64,000 nucleotides of DNA from Streptococcus sp. LQJ-218 (GCF_003428885.1 NZ_QQRU01000007.1:49715-113714); one strand, 5' to 3'; shown: positions 36,782 through 50,444, numbered from the stretch's first letter. Notes: generated by a model from the sequence alone, not told the origin. Program-made: numbers and translations.

Positions 36782-37762
36782 ATGAAAAATCTAGATTTGC
36801 TAGAAGAAATCAAGACTTATAAAGGAAGGGATGAGGTTCCAGAAGACTTTGATGCTTTCTGGGATGAAGAAGTGAAAAAAGTTTCAATACTACCAGTCTA
36901 CCAGTTGGAGGAGAGAGATTTCCACATTCCTCAAGTCAAGTGCTATGAGCTCACTTTTGAAGGAACCAATGAAGGCAAGGTCTATGCACGCGTCGTTCTT
37001 CCAAAGTGTGAGGAGAAGGTTCCGCTAATTTTCCATTTCCATGGCTATATGGGGCGTGGTTGGGACTGGGCCGACATGCTGGCCTTTACCGTAGCTGGTT
37101 ACGGTGTTGTGTCCATGGACGTTCGAGGCCAGTCGGGTTACTCACAAGACGGCTTGCGTTCTCCTTTGGGGAATACGGTTAAGGGGCATATTATCCGTGG
37201 TGCTGTGGAGGGTCGGGAACACCTCTTCTATAAGGATGTTTATCTGGATATTTACCAGTTGGTTGAAATTATGGCTAGTCTGCCTCAGGTAGATGAGAAG
37301 CGACTTTCCAGCTATGGTGCCTCGCAAGGAGGAGCTTTGGCCCTAGTTGCAGCAGCACTCAATCCTCGAATTCAGAAAACTGTTGCCATCTATCCTTTCT
37401 TATCAGACTTTAGACGAGTGCTTGAGATTGGCAATACCAGTGAGGCCTATGACGAACTGTTCCGTTATTTCAAGTTTCACGACCCCTTCCATGAAACTGA
37501 GGAGGAAATCATGGCGACCCTTGCCTATATTGATGTGAAAAATCTTGCCCATCGTATCAAAGGTGAGGTCAAGATGATTACAGGCTTGGACGACGACGTC
37601 TGCTATCCTATTACCCAGTTTGCGATTTACAACCGTCTGACTTGCGATAAGGTCTATCGTATCATGCCTGAGTATGCCCACGAAGCCATGAATGTATTTG
37701 TCAATGATCAAGTCTACAACTGGCTATGTGGTAGTGAGATTCCTTTTAAATATGTGAAGTGA
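36782..37762 (+). CDS. acetyl xylan esterase / cephalosporin-C deacetylase family
   Basis: A 326-residue alpha/beta hydrolase of the AXE1 family. The nucleophile serine is in SYGASQGG, the acid in TGLDDDVCYP and the histidine in EYAHEAMN. Family members remove acetyl groups from sugars. Its nan-type promoter suggests it may remove O-acetyl groups from sialic acid or sialoglycans, which is inference. The start follows AAAGGAG, and the promoter start site excludes the ATG at 36749. Confidence 0.88.
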   Translation: MKNLDLLEEIKTYKGRDEVPEDFDAFWDEEVKKVSILPVYQLEERDFHIPQVKCYELTFEGTNEGKVYARVVLPKCEEKVPLIFHFHGYMGRGWDWADMLAFTVAGYGVVSMDVRGQSGYSQDGLRSPLGNTVKGHIIRGAVEGREHLFYKDVYLDIYQLVEIMASLPQVDEKRLSSYGASQGGALALVAAALNPRIQKTVAIYPFLSDFRRVLEIGNTSEAYDELFRYFKFHDPFHETEEEIMATLAYIDVKNLAHRIKGEVKMITGLDDDVCYPITQFAIYNRLTCDKVYRIMPEYAHEAMNVFVNDQVYNWLCGSEIPFKYVK

Positions 37763-37767
37763 TGAAT

Positions 37768-37793
37768 GAGAGAGCCCAGGAGCTCTCTTTTTT
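37768..37793 (+). terminator. terminator after esterase
   Basis: GAGAGC and GCTCTC with T6. Confidence 0.8.
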
Positions 37794-37803
37794 GTTATAA
37801 ATG

Positions 37804-37903
37804 TTGAAAGTACTTTTAAAAATATTAAAATATTAAAATATTTCTGAAAGTAAAATCTATTCTATGACAAGCTTGAGATAAACCTATGACTTTGTTGTAT
37901 AAT
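37804..37903 (+). promoter_or_regulatory. nanA promoter with two NanR-like sites
   Basis: Site 1 TTGAAAGTACTTTTAA (37804-37819), site 2 CTGAAAGTAAAATCTATTCT starting at 37844, and -10 TATAAT at 37898-37903. The -35 position (37875) reads GAGATA, far from consensus, which fits a promoter that needs an activator. The leader from about 37910 to the ATG is roughly 180 nt and contains a cre site. Confidence 0.7.
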
Positions 37904-38001
37904 AAAGAAAAAGTCTCTAGGAAAGGAGTGAAAGAGCTACTGTTTGGACTGCAGCTAGCTAAATTTTGAAAGAGAGAAGGAGAGGAACTATCGTTTATTA
38001 A

Positions 38002-41523
<3,522 letters not shown>

Positions 41524-41556
41524 TAAGTAAGAGTTATTTGAGTAGGTCTCGGAAGA

Positions 41557-41587
41557 GGTAGCAGGTTTTCAAGCCTGCTATCTTTTT
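41557..41587 (+). terminator. terminator after nanA
   Basis: GGTAGCAGG and CCTGCTATC with T5. Confidence 0.8.
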
Positions 41588-41622
41588 GATGACATTCAGG
41601 TTGATTCGAAATCATAAGGAGT

Positions 41623-41722
41623 CTGAAACTACTTTCAGAAATAGCTGTTCTATAAAATACTTTTGAAACTGAAATCTATTCTACCACAAACGGTTGAAAG
41701 CGCTTTAAAAATAATATATAAT
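41623..41722 (+). promoter_or_regulatory. nanE-satABC promoter with NanR-like sites and cre
   Basis: Site 1 is the perfect palindrome CTGAAACTACTTTCAG (41623-41638). Site 2 TTGAAACTGAAATCTATTCT starts at 41663. The -35 TTGAAA (41694-41699), 17 bp and -10 TATAAT (41717-41722) follow. The cre TGAAAGCGCTTTAA (41695-41708) overlaps the -35, so CcpA binding would block polymerase. Confidence 0.78.
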
Positions 41723-41756
41723 GAACCCATAAGAACAAAGAAAAGGAGGAAAGAGG

Positions 41757-42455
41757 ATGCCACAGATTACTAAAGAAGCCTTGATTGCACAAATCAAAGA
41801 TGGAATCATCGTTTCTTGTCAGGCCCTTCCTCACGAACCGCTTTATACAGAAGCGGGAGGAGTCATTCCCCTGCTGGTCAAAGCGGCTGAGCAAGGTGGA
41901 GCAGTTGGTATCCGAGCAAACAGTGTTCGTGATATCAAGGAAATCAAGGAGGTTACCAACCTTCCAATCATTGGGATCATTAAACGAGATTATCCACCGC
42001 AAGAACCCTTCATCACTGCTACTATGAAAGAAGTTGATGAATTAGCAGAACTCGACATAGAAGTGATTGCTCTGGATTGTACCAAGCGTGAACGCTACGA
42101 TGGTTTGGAGATTCAAGAGTTTATTCGTCAGGTTAAGGAAAAATATCCTAACCAGCTTTTGATGGCTGATACAAGTACTTTTGAAGAAGGACTAGCGGCT
42201 GTTGAAGCAGGAATTGACTTTGTCGGAACAACCTTATCAGGATACACATCTTACAGTCCAAAAGTGGATGGCCCCGATTTTGAATTAATCAAAAAACTCT
42301 GTGATGCCGGTGTAGATGTTATTGCGGAAGGAAAAATTCATACACCAGAACAAGCTAAGCAAATCCTAGGTTACGGAGTGCGAGGCATCGTTGTAGGTGG
42401 CGCTATTACTAGACCAAAAGAGATTACAGAACGCTTCGTTGCTGGTCTTAAATAA
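41757..42455 (+). CDS. nanE: N-acetylmannosamine-6-phosphate 2-epimerase
   Basis: A 232-residue TIM-barrel enzyme converting ManNAc-6-P to GlcNAc-6-P, which links sialic acid to amino-sugar metabolism. The family motifs [34 protein letters not shown] and [11 protein letters not shown] are present. AAGGAGG precedes the ATG. First gene of the nanE-satABC operon. Confidence 0.96.
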   Translation: MPQITKEALIAQIKDGIIVSCQALPHEPLYTEAGGVIPLLVKAAEQGGAVGIRANSVRDIKEIKEVTNLPIIGIIKRDYPPQEPFITATMKEVDELAELDIEVIALDCTKRERYDGLEIQEFIRQVKEKYPNQLLMADTSTFEEGLAAVEAGIDFVGTTLSGYTSYSPKVDGPDFELIKKLCDAGVDVIAEGKIHTPEQAKQILGYGVRGIVVGGAITRPKEITERFVAGLK

Positions 42456-42502
42456 CACAATTTAAAAACAGAGGAGAGTGGTGGATGCGTCGAATGAAAT
42501 AA

Positions 42503-43897
<1,395 letters not shown>

Positions 43898-43902
43898 GCA
43901 CT

Positions 43903-44010
43903 AATACTCAATGAAAATCAAAGAGCAAACTAGGAAGCAAGCCGCAGGCTGTACTTAAGTACGGCAAGGCAACGCTGACGTGGTTTGAATTCGATTTTCG
44001 AAGAGTATAA
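43903..44010 (+). repeat. BOX element (boxA-boxC) between satA and satB
   Basis: TAATACTCAATGAAAATCAAA at the left, AAGGCAACGCTGACGTGGTT inside and TTTTCGAAGAGTATAA at the right. It starts 5 nt after the satA stop. Confidence 0.9.
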
Positions 44011-44021
44011 ATCAGATTGAT

Positions 44022-44070
44022 TCCTCCCTTTTCCCCGTGCATAGTCTATGTAAGAAAAGGGAGGATTTTG
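44022..44070 (+). terminator. attenuating hairpin between satA and satB
   Basis: TCCTCCCTTTTC and GAAAAGGGAGGA with a 20-nt loop followed by TTTTG. A 12-bp perfect stem with a short T-tract suggests partial termination, lowering permease relative to binding protein. Confidence 0.75.
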
Positions 44071-44203
44071 TTTGAAATGTAAGGAACTGTCACGAAATTA
44101 AAATGAAGTTCTTGCATAAGTGAATCTTAAAAAATTTCATTTTGATTTTAAAACAGTTCAAGAAAATCCAAAATATTTTATTTGTGAAAGAGAGGTGCCG
44201 ACT

Positions 44204-45091
44204 GTGAAAGTCAATAAAATTCGTATGCGGGAAACAGTGATTTCCTACGCTTTCCTAGCACCAGTATTATTCTTCTTTGTCATCTTTGTATTGGCTCCTA
44301 TGATTATGGGATTCATTACAAGTTTCTTTAACTACTCAATGACTAAATTTGAGTTTGTGGGCTTGGACAACTACATTCGCATGTTTAAAGACCCTGTCTT
44401 TATGAAGTCTTTGATTAATACTGTTATTCTGGTTATTGGATCGGTTCCGATTGTTGTGCTATTCTCACTCTTTGTAGCATCTCAGACTTATCATCAAAAT
44501 GCCATTGCCAGATCCTTCTATCGTTTTGTCTTCTTTCTTCCTGTAGTAACAGGTAGTGTTGCCGTAACAGTTGTTTGGAAATGGATCTACGATCCACTAT
44601 CAGGAATTTTGAACTTTGTCCTTAAGTCAAGCAATATTATCAGCCAGAACATTTCTTGGCTGGGAGATAAAAACTGGGCTTTGATGGCGATTATGATTAT
44701 CCTTTTGACTACATCTGTTGGTCAACCGATTATCCTTTATATCGCTGCTATGGGAAATATTGACAATTCATTGGTTGAAGCAGCGCGTGTTGACGGTGCG
44801 ACTGAATTGCAAGTGTTCTGGAAGATTAAATGGCCTAGCCTTCTTCCAACAACACTTTACATCGCAATCATTACGACCATCAACTCATTCCAATGTTTCG
44901 CCTTGATTCAGCTCTTGACATCTGGTGGTCCAAACTATTCAACAAGTACACTGATGTACTACCTGTACGAAAAGGCCTTCCAATTGACAGAATACGGCTA
45001 TGCCAACACCATCGGTGTCTTCTTGGCAGTTATGATCGCTATCGTAAGCTTTGTTCAATTTAAAGTACTTGGAAACGACGTAGAATACTAA
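44204..45091 (+). CDS. satB: sialic acid ABC transporter permease
   Basis: A 295-residue MalF-type permease with six membrane segments and the EAA loop EAARVDGATELQVFWKIKWPSLLP that docks the ATPase. I choose the GTG at 44204 (MKVNKIRMRE) because AGAGAGG lies upstream and the family starts there. A longer frame back to 44120 has no ribosome site. No ATPase gene is in the locus; a shared MsmK-type ATPase elsewhere is expected. Confidence 0.88.
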   Translation: MKVNKIRMRETVISYAFLAPVLFFFVIFVLAPMIMGFITSFFNYSMTKFEFVGLDNYIRMFKDPVFMKSLINTVILVIGSVPIVVLFSLFVASQTYHQNAIARSFYRFVFFLPVVTGSVAVTVVWKWIYDPLSGILNFVLKSSNIISQNISWLGDKNWALMAIMIILLTTSVGQPIILYIAAMGNIDNSLVEAARVDGATELQVFWKIKWPSLLPTTLYIAIITTINSFQCFALIQLLTSGGPNYSTSTLMYYLYEKAFQLTEYGYANTIGVFLAVMIAIVSFVQFKVLGNDVEY

Positions 45092-45106
45092 AGAAAGGAG
45101 ACAGCT

Positions 45107-45946
45107 ATGCAATCTACACAAAAGAAACCTTTAACAGCCTTCACTGTTATTTCAACTATTATCTTGCTCTTGTTGACCGTGCTGTTTATCTTTCCATTCT
45201 ACTGGATTTTGACAGGTGCTTTCAAATCACAGCCTGATACCATTATGATTCCGCCACAGTGGTTCCCTAAAATGCCAACCATGGAAAATTTCCAACAACT
45301 TATGGTGCAAAACCCTGCCTTGCAGTGGATGTGGAACTCAGTGTTTATTTCACTTGTAACTATGTTTTTGGTCTGTGCAACTTCATCTCTAGCAGGTTAT
45401 GTATTGGCTAAAAAACGTTTCTATGGTCAACGTATTCTTTTTGCAATCTTTATCGCTGCTATGGCGCTTCCAAAACAAGTTGTCCTTGTACCATTGGTAC
45501 GTATCGTCAACTTCATGGGAATTCATGACACTCTTTGGGCAGTTATCTTGCCTTTGATTGGATGGCCATTCGGGGTTTTCCTCATGAAACAGTTCAGTGA
45601 GAATATCCCTACAGAGTTGCTTGAATCAGCTAAAATCGACGGTTGTGGTGAGATTCGTACCTTCTGGAGCGTAGCCTTCCCAATTGTGAAACCAGGATTT
45701 GCAGCCCTTGCAATCTTCACCTTCATCAATACTTGGAACGACTACTTCATGCAGTTAGTAATGTTGACTTCACGTCAAAACTTGACCATCTCACTTGGGG
45801 TTGCGACCATGCAGGCTGAAATGGCAACCAACTATGGTTTGATCATGGCGGGTGCCGCTCTTGCAGCAGTTCCAATCGTAACAGTCTTCCTTGTCTTCCA
45901 AAAATCCTTTACTCAAGGTATTACTATGGGAGCTGTTAAAGGATAA
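45107..45946 (+). CDS. satC: sialic acid ABC transporter permease
   Basis: A 279-residue MalG-type permease with six membrane segments and the EAA motif ESAKIDGCGEIRTFWSVAFPIVKP. AAAGGAG precedes the ATG. It pairs with SatB as the channel of the importer. A BOX element begins on its stop codon. Confidence 0.93.
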   Translation: MQSTQKKPLTAFTVISTIILLLLTVLFIFPFYWILTGAFKSQPDTIMIPPQWFPKMPTMENFQQLMVQNPALQWMWNSVFISLVTMFLVCATSSLAGYVLAKKRFYGQRILFAIFIAAMALPKQVVLVPLVRIVNFMGIHDTLWAVILPLIGWPFGVFLMKQFSENIPTELLESAKIDGCGEIRTFWSVAFPIVKPGFAALAIFTFINTWNDYFMQLVMLTSRQNLTISLGVATMQAEMATNYGLIMAGAALAAVPIVTVFLVFQKSFTQGITMGAVKG

Positions 45947-46051
45947 TACTCTGCGAAAATCGAATTTAAACTACGTCAGCGTTACCTTGCCATACTTAAG
46001 TATTGCCTGCGGTTAGCTTCCTAGTTTGCTCTTCAATTTTCATTGAGTATA
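45944..46051 (-). repeat. BOX element (reverse) overlapping the satC stop
   Basis: Begins TAATACTCTGCGAAAATC at the stop codon of satC and ends CATTGAGTATA, with GCGTTACCTTGCCATACTT inside. It is the reverse orientation of the copy upstream of satB. Confidence 0.88.
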
Positions 46052-46064
46052 AGAGAATATAGAG

Positions 46065-46130
46065 GTTATAAGTGTCTACAAAATGTTTGGTATTTGCTTA
46101 CCTTAGAGATTTTGTTAGACACTTATCAAC
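46065..46130. repeat. long inverted repeat between satC and the yhcH gene
   Basis: GTTATAAGTGTCTACAAAAT and ATTTTGTTAGACACTTATCAAC are complementary over about 20 bp, apart from one extra T and one bulged C, around a 24-nt loop. No T-tract follows, so it is not a standard terminator. It may be an RNA processing hairpin, a regulator site or the remains of a small mobile repeat. Confidence 0.7.
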
Positions 46131-46174
46131 TTACTTTATGATTTTAGTTAACTATCAGAAACGAAGGAAAGAGT

Positions 46175-46627
46175 ATGATTTTTGACGATTTGAAAAACAT
46201 CACCTTTTACAAAGGAATTCATCCCAATCTAGACAGGGCTATCGACTATCTCTACCAGCATCGTAAGGATTCTTTCGAATTAGGAAAGTATGAGATTGAT
46301 GGGGACAAGGTCTTTCTAGTTGTTCAGGAAAATGTCCTCAATCAAGCTGAAAATGACCAATTTGAACATCATCAGAACTATGCTGACTTGCATTTGCTGG
46401 TAGAAGGACATGAATATTCGAGCTACGGTTCACGTATCAAAGACGAGGCAGTAGCATTCGACGAAGTAAGTGACATTGGCTTTGTTCATTGTCATGAACA
46501 CTACCCACTCTTGTTGGGTTATCACAATTTTGCGATTTTCTTCCCAGGAGAACCACACCAGCCAAATGGCTATGCGGGTATGGAAGAGAAGGTTCGCAAA
46601 TATCTTTTTAAAATTTTGATTGATTAA
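46175..46627 (+). CDS. YhcH/YjgK/YiaL family protein
   Basis: A 150-residue cupin-like protein of the YhcH family, found in sialic acid loci where it is thought to act as an anomerase or sugar-processing enzyme. The visible pattern is KYEIDGDKVFLVVQE, HHQNYADLHLLVEGHE and FFPGEPHQPN, with conserved His and Glu metal ligands. AAGGAAAGAG precedes the ATG. Confidence 0.88.
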   Translation: MIFDDLKNITFYKGIHPNLDRAIDYLYQHRKDSFELGKYEIDGDKVFLVVQENVLNQAENDQFEHHQNYADLHLLVEGHEYSSYGSRIKDEAVAFDEVSDIGFVHCHEHYPLLLGYHNFAIFFPGEPHQPNGYAGMEEKVRKYLFKILID

Positions 46628-46646
46628 AAAATCAGGAGGAGTAAAT

Positions 46647-47291
46647 ATGGCACAAAAAGGAGTAAGCCTTATCAAGGCAGCATTTGATACAGACAACTTT
46701 CTCATGCGTTTTAGTGAGAAGGTCTTGGATATCGTGACAGCCAATCTTCTTTTTGTCGTCTCTTGTTTACCCATCGTGACGATTGGAGTGGCCAAAATTA
46801 GTCTCTACGAGACTATGTTTGAGATTAAGAAGAGCAGACGTGTGCCTGTCTTTAAAATCTATCTAAGAGCTTTCAAGCAAAATCTGAAGCTCGGTCTTCA
46901 GTTAGGTCTGCTTGAGTTGGGTATCGTCTCATTAAGCCTTCTAGATCTCTATCTCTTCTGGGGTCAGACAGCTATGCCTTTTCAAATGGTAAAAGCTATT
47001 TGTCTAGGTATTCTTATCTTCCTCACTATCCTGATGTTGGCTAGCTATCCCATCGCTGCACGCTATGATTTGACTTGGAAAGAAGTGCTAAAAAAAGGAC
47101 TTATCTTGGCAAGTTTTAACTTTCCTTGGTTCTTCCTCATGTTAGTTATTCTCTTTCTCATTGTGATGGTTCTTTATCTGTCCGCCTTCAGTTTACTTTT
47201 AGGTGGCTCAGCCTTCCTGCTTTTTGGGTTTGGGCTCTTGGTCTTTATCCAGACTGGATTGATGGAGAAAATTTTCGCAAAATACCAATAG
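46647..47291 (+). CDS. DUF624 (YesL-like) membrane protein
   Basis: A 214-residue protein with five or six hydrophobic segments. The pattern near the N-terminus (FSEKVLDIVTANLLFVVSCLPIVTIGVAKISLY) is that of DUF624 proteins, which accompany carbohydrate ABC importers; function unknown. The start MAQKGVSL has AGGAGG 6 nt upstream. It follows the yhcH gene closely and ends just before the lyase promoter. Confidence 0.85.
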   Translation: MAQKGVSLIKAAFDTDNFLMRFSEKVLDIVTANLLFVVSCLPIVTIGVAKISLYETMFEIKKSRRVPVFKIYLRAFKQNLKLGLQLGLLELGIVSLSLLDLYLFWGQTAMPFQMVKAICLGILIFLTILMLASYPIAARYDLTWKEVLKKGLILASFNFPWFFLMLVILFLIVMVLYLSAFSLLLGGSAFLLFGFGLLVFIQTGLMEKIFAKYQ

Positions 47292-47303
47292 GATGGCTTG
47301 TTT

Positions 47304-47403
47304 CTGAAACGACTTTCAAGCTATAAACATTTCAAAATTCATATCGAAACTAAAATCTAAGTGTACACAAGATATTGAAAGCGTTTTTCACAAGGTGTAT
47401 ACT
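47304..47403 (+). promoter_or_regulatory. N-acetylneuraminate lyase promoter with NanR-like sites and cre
   Basis: Site 1 CTGAAACGACTTTCAA (47304-47319), site 2 TCGAAACTAAAATCTAAG starting at 47344, -35 TTGAAA (47375-47380), 17 bp, -10 TATACT (47398-47403). A cre-like TTGAAAGCGTTTTTCA overlaps the -35. All distances equal those in the nanE promoter. Confidence 0.78.
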
Positions 47404-47463
47404 AAACACGTAAAGAATAAAACCTGCTTTTAGCAGAAAAAAAGAAAATTTAGGAGAAAATCT

Positions 47464-48381
47464 ATGTCAGATTTAAAAAAATACGAAGGTGTCATTCCAG
47501 CCTTCTACGCATGTTATGATGATCAAGGAGAAGTCAGTCCAGAGCGTACGCGTGCCTTGGTTCAATACTTCATTGATAAAGGTGTTCAAGGTCTTTATGT
47601 CAATGGTTCTTCTGGTGAATGTATCTACCAAAGCGTTGAAGACCGCAAGTTAATCTTGGAAGAAGTCATGGCAGTTGCCAAAGGTAAATTGACCATTATC
47701 GCTCATGTTGCTTGCAATAATACTAAAGATAGTATGGAACTTGCCCGTCATGCTGAAAGCTTGGGTGCAGATGCTATTGCAACGATTCCGCCAATTTATT
47801 TCCGCTTGCCAGAATACTCAGTTGCAAAATATTGGAACGATATCAGTTCTGCAGCTCCAAATACAGACTACGTGATTTATAACATTCCTCAATTAGCAGG
47901 GGTTGCTTTGACTCCAAGTCTCTATACTGAAATGTTGAAAAATCCACGTGTTATCGGTGTTAAGAACTCTTCTATGCCAGTTCAAGATATCCAAACCTTT
48001 GTGAGCCTTGGTGGCGAAGACCATATCGTCTTCAACGGTCCAGATGAACAGTTCTTAGGTGGTCGTCTCATGGGAGCTAAAGCTGGTATCGGTGGTACAT
48101 ATGGTGCGATGCCAGAACTCTTCTTGAAACTCAACCAATTGATTGCTGATAAAGACTTAGAAACAGCGCGTGAATTACAATACGCCATCAACGCAATCAT
48201 CGGTAAACTCACTGCTGCACATGGAAATATGTATGGTGTCATTAAAGAAGTCTTGAAGATCAATGAAGGTTTGAACATTGGTTCTGTTCGTTCACCATTA
48301 ACACCAGTGACTGCAGAAGATCGTCCAGTTGTAGAAGCAGCTGCAGCCTTGATTCGTGAAACCAAGGAGCGCTTCCTCTAA
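47464..48381 (+). CDS. N-acetylneuraminate lyase
   Basis: A 305-residue TIM-barrel aldolase splitting sialic acid to ManNAc and pyruvate. The Schiff-base lysine is Lys167 in GVKNSS, the tyrosine Tyr139 in YNIPQ, and the pyruvate site GSSGE is near the N-terminus. The usual symbol nanA is left off to avoid confusion with the sialidase. It is followed after 17 nt by a ROK kinase gene. AGGAG precedes the start. Confidence 0.95.
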   Translation: MSDLKKYEGVIPAFYACYDDQGEVSPERTRALVQYFIDKGVQGLYVNGSSGECIYQSVEDRKLILEEVMAVAKGKLTIIAHVACNNTKDSMELARHAESLGADAIATIPPIYFRLPEYSVAKYWNDISSAAPNTDYVIYNIPQLAGVALTPSLYTEMLKNPRVIGVKNSSMPVQDIQTFVSLGGEDHIVFNGPDEQFLGGRLMGAKAGIGGTYGAMPELFLKLNQLIADKDLETARELQYAINAIIGKLTAAHGNMYGVIKEVLKINEGLNIGSVRSPLTPVTAEDRPVVEAAAALIRETKERFL

Positions 48382-48398
48382 TCCATAAGGAGGTATTT

Positions 48399-49283
48399 AT
48401 GACACACTACGTTGCAATTGATATCGGTGGAACCAACATCAAATATGGTTTGATTGACCAAGAAGGTCAACTTGTTGAATCGCATGAAATGCCAACAGAG
48501 GCGCATAAGGGTGGACCCCATATCTTACAAAAAACCAAAGATATCGTAGCTAGCTATTTAGAAAAAGGCCCAGTAGCAGGTGTTGCTATTTCTTCTGCAG
48601 GAATGGTGGATCCAGATAAGGGTGAGATTTTCTATGCTGGGCCTCAGATTCCCAACTATGCAGGAACTCAGTTCAAGAAGGAAATCGAGACTAGCTTTAC
48701 GATTCCTTGTGAAATTGAAAATGATGTCAACTGTGCAGGTCTGGCTGAGGCAGTGTCTGGTTCAGGCAAGGGAGCGAGTGTGATACTTTGCTTGACCATT
48801 GGAACCGGTATCGGTGGTTGCTTGATTATGGATGGGAAAGTCTTCCATGGTTTTAGCAATTCAGCCTGCGAAGTCGGTTATATGCATATGCAGGATGGAG
48901 CGTTCCAAGACTTGGCCTCTACAACAGCCTTGGTGGAGTATGTAGCAGCAGGTCATGGAGATCCAGTTGACCAGTGGAATGGCCGACGCATCTTTAAGGA
49001 AGCCACCGAAGGCAATAAGATTTGCATGGCTGGTATTGACCGCATGGTAGACTATCTAGGAAAAGGTCTGGCAAATATTTGCTATGTAGCCAATCCAGAA
49101 GTAGTCATTCTCGGTGGTGGTATCATGGGACAAGAGGCTATTCTCAAGCCTAAAATTCGAAAAGCTTTGAAAGATGCTTTGGTACTAAGCCTGGCAGATA
49201 AGACGAGATTAGAATTTGCCCATCACCAAAATACAGCAGGTATGTTGGGTGCCTACTATCATTTCAAAACAAAACAATCCTAG
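48399..49283 (+). CDS. ROK family sugar kinase, probable ManNAc kinase
   Basis: A 294-residue ROK protein. DIGGTNIKYG at the N-terminus binds ATP phosphate, TIGTGIGGCLIMDG and the sugar-binding NDVNCAGLAE and CEVGYM regions follow. No DNA-binding domain is present, so it is a kinase. Its position after the lyase makes ManNAc the likely substrate, giving ManNAc-6-P for NanE. AAGGAGG precedes the ATG. Confidence 0.88.
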   Translation: MTHYVAIDIGGTNIKYGLIDQEGQLVESHEMPTEAHKGGPHILQKTKDIVASYLEKGPVAGVAISSAGMVDPDKGEIFYAGPQIPNYAGTQFKKEIETSFTIPCEIENDVNCAGLAEAVSGSGKGASVILCLTIGTGIGGCLIMDGKVFHGFSNSACEVGYMHMQDGAFQDLASTTALVEYVAAGHGDPVDQWNGRRIFKEATEGNKICMAGIDRMVDYLGKGLANICYVANPEVVILGGGIMGQEAILKPKIRKALKDALVLSLADKTRLEFAHHQNTAGMLGAYYHFKTKQS

Positions 49284-49307
49284 TTTGGCTCTGCCAAACT
49301 AGGATTT
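49276..49307. terminator. bidirectional terminator between ROK kinase and nanR
   Basis: AATCCTAGTTTGG and CCAAACTAGGATTTT, a 13-bp perfect stem that includes the ROK stop codon. Confidence 0.9.
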
Positions 49308-50150
49308 TCTTACACGTTTTTGTCTACGATAACCGTTGAGTTTTTTATTTTCCCAGTAGCTATTAAAGATTTTCTCCTTGCTTTCACGATTGATTTCCAA
49401 AAAATAGGCATAAATCAAATCGATAAAGAAGAGCATAGGAAGCTGAGCGGATATACGTTGGATGTAGGAGGATTGGCTGTGACTGGCTACAAGGACAGTC
49501 TCTGTATAGGCCTGACTATCTTTGTTGGGAACACTTGTAAAGAGTACAGTCCTTGCTCCCATCTCCTTAGCGTCTAATAGACTATCTAAAATAGAAGGAG
49601 TTGAGCCAGAAAGTGAGAAACCGAGTACGAGACAATTCTCATCCATAATACTGGTTGTCCAAGCAAAGCCGTCTTGGTCAGTCAAGGCCTCGCAGACCAC
49701 ACCTAGACGCATGAAGCGTAATTTCATTTCACGAGCTACGAGGCCAGAACTCCCTGTTCCGAAGAAGTAGACACGCTCAGCATCTTCGATTAACTGGGCG
49801 ATTCGCTCCAGTTGTTCTTCGTCAATCAAGTCCTGTGTTTGTTCTCTCATATTGCTATAACTTCTGAGGACTCGTTTTGTCAGTGGACTGTGCTTGTGAG
49901 AATGGGTGTCTTGTTTCTCTGCTTGGTGTTGGTATTGGAAAATAAATTCTCGATAGCCTGTAAAACCGCACTTTTTAGCAAAGCGGGTCAGAGCAGCTTG
50001 CGAGATATGTAATTTTTGAGTGACTTGCTGGGATGATAAATCATCTACAATGGTTTCAGCTTGCAAAAAATAGCGAGCGATTTCTTGCTCTAAATCTGTC
50101 ATTTCTTCGAAGTGGGAATCAATGAGGGTTGCTATATCTGGTTTATCCAT
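49299..50150 (-). CDS. nanR: RpiR family regulator of the nan genes
   Basis: A 283-residue protein with an N-terminal RpiR helix-turn-helix (SSQQVTQKLHISQAALTRFAKKCGFTGYREF) and a C-terminal SIS sugar-phosphate domain (VYFFGTGSSGLVAREM, LGFSLSGSTPSILD). Its place beside the nan genes and the four shared sites make it the likely regulator. From memory, NanR was reported to activate the nan cluster in S. pneumoniae. A TATAAT at 50213-50218 (minus strand) may be its promoter. Confidence 0.9.
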   Translation of the reverse strand: MDKPDIATLIDSHFEEMTDLEQEIARYFLQAETIVDDLSSQQVTQKLHISQAALTRFAKKCGFTGYREFIFQYQHQAEKQDTHSHKHSPLTKRVLRSYSNMREQTQDLIDEEQLERIAQLIEDAERVYFFGTGSSGLVAREMKLRFMRLGVVCEALTDQDGFAWTTSIMDENCLVLGFSLSGSTPSILDSLLDAKEMGARTVLFTSVPNKDSQAYTETVLVASHSQSSYIQRISAQLPMLFFIDLIYAYFLEINRESKEKIFNSYWENKKLNGYRRQKRVRKS

Positions 50151-50310
50151 AGGGAAGGCTCCTTTAAATGAGTCGTATTGGAAAAAGGATAGATTATTGA
50201 ACTTTTACATTCATTATAACATATAATATAGGGATGGATAAATAAAAACGTATTTTCCCGTAAAAAGGAAAAAAAGCTTTTTCCTTTTCCATAATTTTCT
50301 TCTCAAATTG

Positions 50311-50319
50311 TGGTACAAT
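50311..50319 (+). promoter_or_regulatory. extended -10 of pbp2b
   Basis: TGGTACAAT, predicted start about 50326. The BOX element begins about 11 bp later, so it lies in the pbp2b leader RNA. Confidence 0.6.
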
Positions 50320-50336
50320 TAAGAGTAAGATTTTAA

Positions 50337-50444
50337 TTATACTCTTCGAAAATCCAATTCAAACTGCGTCAGCGTCGCCTTGCCGTACTCAAGTACAGCC
50401 TGCGGCTAGCTTCCTAGTTTGCTCTTTGATTTTCATTGAGTATT
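50337..50444 (-). repeat. BOX element in the pbp2b leader
   Basis: TATACTCTTCGAAAATCC to CATTGAGTATTA, with the reverse complement of the typing-primer region (CGTCAGCGTCGCCTTGCCGT) inside. It ends 20 bp before the probable start codon. Confidence 0.92.

Noticed and set aside
37918-37963. Short leader peptide MKELLFGLQLAKF in the nanA leader
   Set aside because: The GTG is too close to the only ribosome-like AAAGGAG and the frame is very short.
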